Origin: Branchiostoma belcheri
Taxonomy: Eukaryota > Chordata > Leptocardii > Amphioxiformes > Branchiostomatidae
Direction: 5' to 3'
NCBI RefSeq assembly: GCF_001625305.1
Contig: NW_017803909.1
Span: forward strand, 8,836,346 to 8,900,345
DNA: 64,000 bases
Below the pieces are notes generated by a model. It worked only from the letters and a program-made list of their open reading frames with translations. It was not told where the DNA came from and did no database searches. The position numbers and the translations under genes are program-made. Shown piece by piece: positions 33,603 through 45,600 of the stretch; position 1 is the stretch's first letter, and each line of letters opens with the position of its first letter.

Positions 33603-36600
33603 CTGCAAAGTTAATACATAATAACAATGATTTAATTAAAAAGATAAGATTTTGAGCCTCTGAACAAGATTGAAGAAGAAGAAGACTGATACGCTAACTA
33701 ACTTGGAACAATTCAGAAGACACCAGAATATCAACAATTTTGTCATCTAAAGTCTTGGAGCATGAAAAAATACGTATCAGTAAGTGCATAACAAGCATGG
33801 ATCACGACACGACCACGTTATCTGGAATCATTTTTCTAACCTAAGATAACTCTACAAATGTGTATACTTTGCAGCCAAACTCCAAACATTGACAAAAGCC
33901 CAATAGTAAATAACGTACGTGTGAGAGATTTTCTTTGGTTTCTGCAGCCCAGGGCCCTCGATATGAAACTCCACCATGGACAGGGTGACGTCCAGAGGAT
34001 TGGTGAACTCGATCTCTGCTGTCACCTGTTCGCCTACGGTCATCTTAGCTGGAGCCTGCCAGGAAAACATAAAGATAGTCATGATGCTGCATGGCGAGCA
34101 GATACAGCTCTATACATACAGTGGAACAGTTAGACAATGGACAATATACAAGCACCATGAAATGCATTAAACCAGTAAACTAATGTAAAGAAGGGCAGAA
34201 AAGCACATTTGCCTTATCATGAAAGTTCATCTGTGTTGGTAGTAATCATAGAAAAATGTTGAACTTTATTCCAACAGACAGCTTAAACAGAGATCAAATT
34301 TTCAGCGACCACTGTCGCCTTCATCAGGATAATTAATGACCAATCACTTAAAAACGTAATCTCGCGAGAGTTACGGTTACACACATGTGACCTTATTCAC
34401 ACGAGACTTTCTTATAATTTTTATCTTTTGCCTGAGAAACAAATCAGAGTCATTGTCACTGTCTAGCATCTCATACGAAAAGTAAGATCTGAAGTTAAAT
34501 GTCTAATCGACTAGTTATGCTTTCTAAGAGGTACCTAAGTTGCAGCCAGTCTTCTACACTGCCCAACAACTGGTCCGAAACAAGTATGGACAACCTACCC
34601 TAACAGTAAGTTCCGGACTCATAAGCCGGAAGTCATCCTGTCCGGAGTAGACCTGGCCAGTGTTGTCCACGTGAGCCATGGCGTGGACCTTCACGATTGC
34701 CTGGTCAACCAGCTGGTCCAGATACTCGCTGGGCGTGTAGGTCATCTCCACGGTTTCCTCTGGAGGATTAAACAGGTAGGTATTTTGAATTTGGAAAGAC
34801 ATTAGCGATATTTAGTCAACGTTATGATGATAAAGAACAAGTACAAGTCAAATGAAAGACTTTGCTTTTCTTGGTATCATTGTATACGTCGATGAAGGTT
34901 AGACATCCAGGTAATATACAAGCAGAAGAAGTAGACAGCATGTTTTCAGTGTGAGGGTAGACAACATGTTTTCAGTGTGAGGGTCATCAAAGACTGGAAC
35001 TCGCTGCCGTCGGGTGTAGTATCCAGTGATTCTGTCAACCAGTTCAAAACAAGATTGGATCGACACTGGGAGCACCTGAAGTATGAAGAAAGCGTCTAGA
35101 CCAGTCCACGACAGGCAGGAAGAAGCCTTACTCGACTGAAGACGGTATCAAGTATCAAGGTATCAATAAGATACGCCATAAAACAGTTACTCAAGCAACT
35201 GGATATGATTTTGGAAACGGTCAGACGTTTCATGTAGCATTCACTACCCTTCGTCAGTGACACTAAGAGTATCATTGTATGTTTATGTATTCATTCGGTT
35301 TGACGTATTTCATTAGGTTTTGCAAAATTGCAAGCGACAAACCTCCATTAGGCGGAATGGTGACATCTTTTTCCAAGTCTCCAATGTCGTGAGCAGGCAC
35401 ACCGGTGTAGTACATGGCCCTGGCAGTCAGGTGGGCGGTGACGTGGCGAGGTTCAGAACTGGTGTTGTTCATGGTAAGGGTGACGTGGATGTTCTCGCCT
35501 ATGAAGACCTGTGGATGGAGAAGATGATAAGAAAGGCAAGTATAAGCAAGTTTAGCAATACAAGAAGTGCAGAGAGTTTACCTCTTAAGTAAGTACAGCA
35601 GAAATGTATATTCCATCATCTAAAACAATGAAATTAGAAAGGCCGGTAACATTTGCAAAGCAAATTCATAATGTTTACCTTCGCATATGGTCTGCTCTGT
35701 TAATTCTTACATGATGTAAGCCAACACTAGTTACCATGGTGACAGACGTCTGGTTCAGGTAATTGACCTTATTTGTTTGGAGATGAAGAAGAAGAGGAGG
35801 AAGAAGAGGAAACAGAGCAAAAACAATATGTCTTCCTTCGGTAAACATAACAAAAAATATATAAACAAATAACAAATTGCACATCTGGCAACATAGGTTC
35901 CTTTTTGACAAATATACTTACCTCATCGTCGGCGTGAATGTCGAATTCCACGTCCTCGTTTTCAATGACGTCGTCGTACGTGTTCGGCTTCAGTCCGTGT
36001 GAAACTGCAGTGCGGACTGCCACACGCTCCTGGTCAGAACCTGCAGGGGGATGCAGCAGAGGTAAGCAACATGGAATCTGCCTGTGATGTTTGACTCCAT
36101 GGCGGACTCCACGAAAGCAAGAAACCGAAGATTTTAATAATCCTCCATCAAGTAGTTAAAGTTGAGAACTAACATTAACTTCCGTGAATAGTTTCATCAG
36201 GTTGGTAAGACACTGAGTAAAGAGACTCTTGGTACACAACCAAGTCTTTTATTATTCCGTCGACGTTTCGGTGACCGTCTGTCCCCTTCCTCAGGGCAAT
36301 TCTGACTGGTTCACATTCTGACTGGACACCTGTGCTGCGATGCAATGTAAACCAGTCAGAATTGCCCTGAGGAAGGTGACAGCTGCAGACAGTCACGGAA
36401 ACGACGGCTGAATAAAAGACTTGGTTGTGTAAAAATAGTCTGTTTACTCACTATTAAACACTCACTTCCTTCAAGCTTGCGGGGATACTACAAACAGTAT
36501 TTTGACCTCCAATTTGACCTTCCTGTTTGTGGTTACACCATTTCGATACGTTTGATATTGGGGGGGGGGGCTTTGAGCCAGTCGAAAGCCACTACGACAC

Positions 36601-39600
36601 TGTCACCAAAAATCTTCGAGATGAGGTGCATACACACTTAGAAGAACGCCGAAAAACTACACTGTACTGGCCTAGTGGTTAGTAATATAATGGCTCAATG
36701 ATGACTTGACAATGACCTTCAGTATATTTGTAGTTTTCCGTGAGGTCTTCCCTGGCGTTGGAGCCGACAGCCTTGGTGCTCATCTTGGCACCGATCGCGT
36801 TTTTGGCGACCCTCAGCTTCCGCAGGTTCTTACGCCTGTCCACCTGGAGTTATAATGTGTATAACTTCATTTTTGCAAAATCATGTCCGAAGGGTAATTG
36901 CTTTTACAATCAAGGATACTACTCAGAGCAATACAATAATAGAAGACCGACAACAACTGTCTGGAAAAACTTATACTTCTACTACTACGCTAGCTATTAT
37001 GGGGTTCGACTTCTTCTTTGAAGGCAGTGGATAATGAATAGTGCCATATTCTGGATAATGTGTGAGTTTTGTGATCTTAATAGAAACGTAGTCTTTTGGT
37101 GATCTTCTAAATAATGAAAGGATGATAAAATTGTTGTAACTGTCTGAAATAATCTGTTTCTGTCGGTCTCATATTGAGGACTGGCTAACAAAATGTGTTT
37201 CATTTTCCACTGCATTCATTGGGCAATATTTACATAATCTCTCGTGAATAGGTAGTAAACATGTATGTGTGAACACGGTTATCTTGTCGTTTAGATATTT
37301 GTAATGCTCCACCAGGTCTGTGATTTACTATAATTTGATGCTGGTTATCTTTGAAATGCACCAGAAACAAATGGTAAGTGTAGCTTGGAATACGTAAGAG
37401 AACACTCATCTTGGGAAGGATATGAAAAGTTTATAACGCTATATGAAGATAATATGAACAGTGTATAACCTCGTAGATAACTATCTATATGTTTTAAGTT
37501 TAGATAGCTATAGTTAAAGGCATGTTTTCTTAAAATTTCAATGGCATATCCGTTTTGGAGTAAATAAGTAAGAGAATCCGAGTGTGAATGTTACTGTCGT
37601 ACCAGCCAGTAGACCTTGTCGGCGTTCACTTCGGCGAAGACGAACTTGGTGTCGTACGGCAAGTAGACGTGCCCGTTTTTCACTGCAGAGATGGGGCAGG
37701 GTCCGCAGCAGTACACGCCTGAAAATACCAGAATCATTTTAACATAATTTTCAACAATAAAAACACGCAACAGTCATAAAAGATACAGTCCGTTAATAAG
37801 TTGCCGAGTTTTGGTCAGTGAGCTTTTGTGTATCTGAATCTGTATAGCCGACATAACTACCATGCTGCGTAACACACCAGCTGTACTGTTCGTCAAACCA
37901 TCACTTGGAAAAAAACTGTGTGTGTAGGGCTGTAGGCTCACCATCGCTAGTTTCCTGTGGAGTAGCGTCTACTGCCTGCCAGCCTCCATACCCCTCCGGT
38001 AGGTCGGGCCGGGCCATCCACGCCTCGTTCCACACGTGGAAGTTCCTACGTTTGACAAAAATAACGTTACATCTCAATGATGTTGATGATGACATCTTAA
38101 TTGTTTGGTCTCGCACGCGCGACCATATACACAGGACCACAGTTATGTATCAAATTATCATCGTCATCATCTGGTAAAGTTTTTTTTTTAGCAAAATGCG
38201 CCTACCAGACAGAGTCGCCTCCGTCGATGTTTCTCAGGTTCTCGTCCATGTAGTTATCTATGGTCATGCTGACGTCAGTGTCATGCGCAGAGTCAAAGTT
38301 GGTGACGCTGCGGGCAGGAATCCCGAGACATCGGAGGACTGAGGAGTAAGGATAAAAAGAAAATAATGAAAGTTCATCTGTGTTGGTAGTAATCATAGTA
38401 AAACGTTGAACTTTATTCCAACACAGAATTATACAGAGAGATAAATTATCAGCGACCACAATTGCTCACGTCACGTATCAGTAACGTCTCGGGTGAATAA
38501 GGTCACGTGTTTGTAACCAACTCTCGCGAGATCACGTTGTGAAGTGATTGGTCATTTATTATATATCCTGAAGGCGACAGTGGTCGCTGAAAATTTATCT
38601 GTCTGTAAATTGTGTGTTGGAATAAAGTTCAACGTTTTACTGAGAAGAAGAACAGTGTGATGTACTTGTTTCGTTAGAGACACGTTAGTTTTCATGATTC
38701 AAACCTCTAGCTGCTTCACTTCTTGATTGCCGTAATCGTATGGATGGGAAGCAGTTGCTATGTTTTTTACTTCTTGAACTTTATAACATTCGCAGAATTA
38801 ATGGTGAAATGGTAAAATGGAATTCTGCCAAAGGATAGGACTTTCACACATGATATATGTAATTTAAGTAGAGAACACCATTAATTGAAATAAATATTGT
38901 GCTAGGTATACCCTTATTTTCATAATGAAGGAGACAAAATATAGAACAACAAACGTTACAAATACTTCACGAAGGTATAAAATCTCTGAGCTCTTGTTTG
39001 CACATGTCCTACCTGTTGTCATGACGCCGGAGAAGACCCAGCACTGCCCGTAGCACACGGGGCGGTTCCGCTCATAGTACTGGCGCAGGATCTCTACACT
39101 GCCGTTCCAGGCAGTGGGCGACCTCCCGCCGGCGTAGTTCCCGGACCAGTTTCCGGTCAACACACCTCCATCATCAGAGGAGTTCACCTAGACAAAAGCA
39201 TAGTTATTTACTCAATTAATGCAATTAACGATCAAAGTATTTGGTGTGTTCATAACTGTACTTTATCTACATCCATTTTGTCCATAAGCATATAGAAAAT
39301 GAATTTCACTTTGTTATGGAATGTACCAAATACTAGTATTGTGTTTACGTAACAAGCTATTTACATTTTTCGAATTCAATAGTCTCGATGTTGGAAACAG
39401 ATTTGACTATATCTTTACATGTAATGGTTCCCACAACGCAGGGTTAGATATATATAGAGGACTGCTTTGTTATAAGAAAAAAATACCGAAACTTGTGATT
39501 AGCCCACTCGATTGAAACACTTTTATTTTTATCAATGACTTGTGCTAGCCCTTATTTTTTGTGTAATTAAAATATGTTAGGTTTTATTCGACATTAGGTC

Positions 39601-42600
39601 TTATTCAACACATTTATTTCATTGTTGTTACTCTCTTTATGTAGTTTGCCATACATTTTACCATATGCAATTGTCGTGCAATAAAGTTCTTCTATCTAGA
39701 ACTATTCTCAGAGGCACGTTTCTAGATAGTCCACGAGTATCCAGAACCGTGCCTGGCGCAAATCTACGCTCTTGGATACGCGAAAACTATCCTAAACCGT
39801 GCCTGATCCTAACACTAACCTATTCAGGCAAAGGACTAGATAGGCATACATCGATGAAGGTAAGAGATCTAGGTAATAAGTTACGCCCAAAAGCAGTTAC
39901 TCAAGCAACTCCTCTGGTCTCTCAGTCACTGACGAAAGCTAGTGGATACTAGCTGAAACGTCTGACCGCTTCCAAAATCATATCCAGTTGCTTGATTAAC
40001 TGCTTTTTGGCGTAGATAGGCATAGTTATGGAACCTGGCATACAAAAAACCTCTTATAAGAAGGAATATGGTCTCACCATCTTCGAGACGATTCTGCTGA
40101 CTTGAACAGGGTCTCCTCGCGACTCGGCTTTCATCTTTGACCTGTCCAGCAGCCGCAGGCACACATCCAGAATCTTGGGCTCAAACTGATGAAGAACGGA
40201 AGAAGAAAATGTGTCGTATATTTACTAGTCTGTATTAGAACGAAAATGGCAGAGTAAATGCACTAGCATCAGGAGAAAAAGAGAGCTGACCGTGACCGGA
40301 CCCTAACCAAGGGCTTCTACAGAACTTGTCAGGAAAGGTACATCGTGTATATGAGCATGGAGTTAACAGATCGTGACAAGTGGACTATTTGTGGCTACGT
40401 TATACAAGCTGTGTGCCTCTCTACTAGCAGAGGAGGGGTGTAGAAATGGATTTTGTGCTCGAAGGCCCAAATAGAAACGAGACACACTAGTAGTATCGGG
40501 GCACCCTTGCTTGTTAGAGGGGGTCTTGTTAGTCTGTACCACAAGGAATTTGAAGTGACACATGACATGCGCTCACTTCCTTGGTTGATCGTGGTTGTAG
40601 GATGCATGTTCCTCAAACAAATAAGGCTGCTCAAGCAAGGATTTGAACAAATATATTTAGCCTCCTAGTTATTTTAAGCATGGGGGTACAAAAATTACTT
40701 CCTCCGTGGTATGAGGTAAATAAGCCTGAGATGTCAAAGTTCTAACCGACCTGTCCGAAGTTCCATGGACGCTGGCCGATCCGTCTGCTGGTACCGTAGT
40801 ACTGGTAGCCATGCTCGTTCAGAACGTACTCGTCTAGCTGGGCTTCATCGTCAATGTACGTCATATCCTCTGCAAAATACGGAAGACTCATGAAACAATC
40901 ACGTTTGAACTACAAAAAGGTAAGATGGCATTGCATCTAATATGTTGAGTGTGACCAGATATCATCAATGATATTGCAAGAGCATTTTATACACGTCAGC
41001 AATAAGGACAAATTCACATTTCATACGCATTTAGATCATAAGACCATTTGTTGTATTTTCATCATTAAAAAAAGTGAGAAGCCGAATCCACATATTAAAT
41101 CATGGTAGTAACAGTATTGTTTGCATGTATATTATTTATCTATCTCTCCTTATAATTCTGGCTCTTTGTATCTTCGTCGGTGAAGGTTAGACGTCCAAGT
41201 AATGAGATAGACAAGAGTTACTCAAGACTCAAGCTATCCAGTTGTTTGAGTTAGTGTTTTCTTGTGAATAAATAAAATTCATTATGTTTACCGAAGGAAA
41301 ACATATTGTTTTTACTCAGTTTCTTCCTCTTCTTCTTCTCCAAACAGTGACCTATGGCCTGACCAATGACATGATTTGTTGACGTCTGTCACCATGGTGA
41401 CTGGTGTTGGGTTACATAATGTTGCAATTTTATCGTCTGCTCTGCTCCTGTCACCATATACTAGTAGTACATGTATGTGAATGTGTTTGAGTAAGAAATA
41501 TCAGAGCAGACCATTATGCATTTGCTTTGCAAATGTTACTTCTCTAGTTCATATTTTAGTTCCTTACCCTTGACCCATGGGTTGAAGAGAATGACCACGG
41601 TGTTGTCGTCCGTCTTCCTGCTGCGGAACGTCTTGCCGTCTGACGTCGTCTCGATGACCACGTGAAACTTGCCCACGATGGCGTCAGGGGGCGTGGTAAT
41701 TTTCACCTGCCGAAGAAGACATTGTGTTGTTTTTTTGGCGACGTCTCAGGGAGGAGACTAATGGTACAGTATTGCGTGCAGTTTGCAAGAATTCTAGGAA
41801 TGGTACAGGCATTTTGTCCACAGGAATGGAACGTCCACAGGCATGTCTCTGACCCACATCTATGCCCACAACCCTGGAACCCTTGGGAAGACCTCTCTGC
41901 CCCGGATGGCCCTATGTGACCGGGGTTCGTTCACTATACACTCAGGGGAGGAGTGCACAGTATCTGTCTAGACTTAACAGGTACCAACTCTTCCTCAAAA
42001 TCATGAAATGCAAACAATAACCCTAACAGCAACCACCGTCGCCATGGCAATGTATGTTTTGCTATTGCCAGTCTTGTTTACCATTGAACTAATTTCGATG
42101 TGTTGTCCCAATGAATGACCGTCCTTTCCTATAAATCTGGAATTTGCAGAGCTTTTATCAGATCTATGTTAACCATTCCTCTTCGTAATGCGCTTACGTT
42201 TTATTAGAAAAAGATTTAGGAAACCATTGCAATGAAAAAAAAAAGCGAATCGCGAAAGTTACCTTTCCTGTCCCAACTACACAAACAAAACAAGAATAAT
42301 GACGGAATTGTAAAAAAAAACCTTAGCATATCCCCCTTCCGAGCTCTCCAGGGCAGCGCTCCATTTTCCTTTCTCCAGGGACTTTCCAACCGGCATACGC
42401 TGCAGCGTGCCCTTGTTCGGTAGAGGGTTGTCCCCTAATAGAAAAAGAACATAAGAAAATATGAGGAGATGCGAAACGTAACAGTAGTACGGTACATCCT
42501 AGATAGACCCGCGAGATCTGTAAAGAAAGCTTCTGTAAAATAAACAAGACTGAAGCGCACAGATTTTTGTTATAATAAACATTTTTACACCAGGGCGTAC

Positions 42601-45600
42601 CGACCTTCTCTCAAACTTAACGGGGGACGATATCGACTTTCGACCTACGTACTTTGACAGATTTGCTCACGTCACACGCGAAAACAAGACTGGCATTGAA
42701 AGCATACATTGCCATGGCGACGGTGGTTGTTGTTAGGGTCATTGTTTGCATGGCACTGCCATGATGTCATGATTTTGAGGAAGCGTTGGTACCTGTTAAG
42801 TCTAGACAGATGCAGTGTAGTTCAGTAGATCACTCCTACCCTCCCCTGAGTGTATAGTGAACCCAAGGGTTTCCAGGAATGTGGGCATAGATGTGTGTCA
42901 GCAAAATTCCAGAGCCGTGAGACATTCCTGAGGACATTCCATGCCTGTGGATAAAATTCCTGTACAATTCCTAGAATGCTTGCAAACTGCACATAATACC
43001 GTACCATTAGGCTCCCCCTGAGGCGTCGCCAAAAAACCTGAATGCAACTAGGAAGCTGTGGAAGACAGTGATTCGGGGGAAAATTTGTGTAATAATTTAG
43101 ATTGGATAACTGTTCAAAGTTTCTTATACTCACCAAAGTGTAGTTCCACTTGCAGCGTGTCCTCTCCCTCGTCATACTTCTTCTCGAAATGCAGCTCCAC
43201 AGAGAAGGGCTGTCCGCGCCGGACCACGTTATGTTCCTCAAACTCATCCGTGTGGTGCTCACGGCCGTTCTCCGCAGTCAGAAAGTCGATGTTGGTCAGT
43301 TTAAGAGGCCCATCTGGAATAAAGAGAGAACAGTCTAAGCCTTGTTTTCCGTGACACTCAGCTTTGGCCTGGTATATATGAAGCTAAGGCCATGTTGATT
43401 ATAAGGATGACATCCGCGCGCGCATGAATTTTAAGCGGTTTCCAAAAAAAAGTTTTCAACCATACTGAAAATCGTACAAAAGAGTTGCAAAATGAGCCAG
43501 AAGTTGAAAAAAATTGAAAACGATACCAATGTCATAGGATGCCAAAGTCAAACGAAAAGGACGAAAATGTAAAGAAATGAATTTGAAGAGTAAATTATTC
43601 GCCATACCATACTCTGTGTCATTTGTTCAACCTTCATGACCACGTAGATTTCATAGGGAAATCACTTTTTTTTTTGCAAAACTTTTTTATTCGCACGCTC
43701 GCATCAGTTTTGGGGTTCCCAGAGGATGTCATCCATACAATCAAATCAACGTGGCCTAAGCTATGTGGGCTAGTGGTAGGTGGGGTGGAGGTATTCCATT
43801 GGATTCTGTAGCGTACAGAATTTCCCCTTATTGTCCTGCTGGCATTCCTGGCACAATATTTTTCAATAATTTCATGTCTTAATTAGATCATAGACACCCA
43901 ATTTTTTTGCCCTGCAGTGGCATAGTTACTTCCGCATTACTGCGGTGTGATGCGTTGCACTAGAAACACCGCCAAATCGTACCTATACAGGGTGTTACTA
44001 GTATATAGATGGTACTTGTATGTGCAAAACAACAATTGTTGTGCAAGGGTTAAGCTTCAGTCACACATTCAGAACCTTTCGACGACTTTCCCCCCGACCG
44101 TTCCCCAACCGACATATCATGCCTTGACAATAAAAAAACAGGACAATCTAGCCGAAGATCACACCGACTGCACAGAACAAAAGCTTACAAATTGTCAAAA
44201 TATTGCGTGTTCCTTACTCTAGCCAGGGTAGTTATAACTCTAGCGAAGTCTTTACCCCTCAATTGCGTCTGCAGCGATATCCCGTGCAGATAATATTGAT
44301 AGATCAACATAGTACGTTCCCCTAAGGGCAGGCCTTAAATGGGTACCATACAATAGAAATAATTGGGTACCATACAATAGAAACACTTGTCTGTGTAGAT
44401 TATTCAGGGTCGTTTGACATGACCGCGCAGGTCAAAACAAAAAGATAGCGCTATGGCGACCAAGGCAAGGTGGCTCATAAACAAAACGCCGCTGCAAGGC
44501 ATGTATAAACAGCTACCTTATGACGCTTAGCAGGCTAGAAGACACTGTTTCTGACTCTATTGTACATATATAGCACGACTAGCCATGTAAAACAGTTTTC
44601 TATCGTGCCAGCAATTTCATGTCCACGGGCAAAGACTTAAATTACAGCGATAACATTGTCAGTATACAACCAGAGGTAACTGTAGACGAAGAAGAAAAAG
44701 ACCCTGTCGTCTAAGGTTAAAAGTGGGCTCGCACACCTTGAATTAAGTAATCGTCAGTAATTAACCTCCAGTCGATGACATAATGACGCCCAGCGTCTGT
44801 GATAGCGGGAGTCGACCGGGAGGCAGCGGCGGAGCTTCCCCGACGCCTTGCCGTCGAACTCCCCGTGCCCATGTTGCCTGGCTCGGACGTGCCCCTTCCG
44901 GGTTTCGTCTGACTAAAAACACGCTCAACGTTGACGCAAGGGTACCGAAGTAACGGGTTCCTCACTGGCCACCCAGTGCCGAACTCGCGGGGAAGGTGGC
45001 GTCGGCACTCGGGGCCCTGTGCGGAAGGAAACTCCGCACAGGAATTCTAGTGCTGAACGGCTTTTTTTCCAGTGCTGAACTGGAATTCCAGAGCTGAATC
45101 TTGACTCTGCACTCGTTTTCAAGTGCTAAATTCCACCGCGCTTCAGCGAAGAAGCAAACACGTGAAGCCACGGAAGGTTAAAAACCGCCACCACCCTCCA
45201 TATTGTCTTTGCCTTTGGCTTGTCACTATGAACACGCACGTCTCTCTGTGTTCACATCTAATATGACAACAATTGACGGTGTAATTGCCAATCAATCATC
45301 GACATGACAACGGTAGCAACAAACACGAAGGTTGGCCTCACTAGGGTGTGCGTGTATGGAAAGCTGTATAGGGTTAGATACCAGAGAATTCTTTCAGCAG
45401 TGACAAGTTTTTGAAGGATAAGAAGACTAACCTCCAAATTTTAAGTTCGAGACTAGGCTTCTGTTCCGTGAACAAGATGGACTGATAGCCATTGAAAATT
45501 TGGAGGTCAGTATCCTTAATACCCTTCAAAAACTTGTCACTGCTAAAAGAATTCTCTAGTAACCGTATCTATACGTGACAAATGAATCTCTTCAACGATA

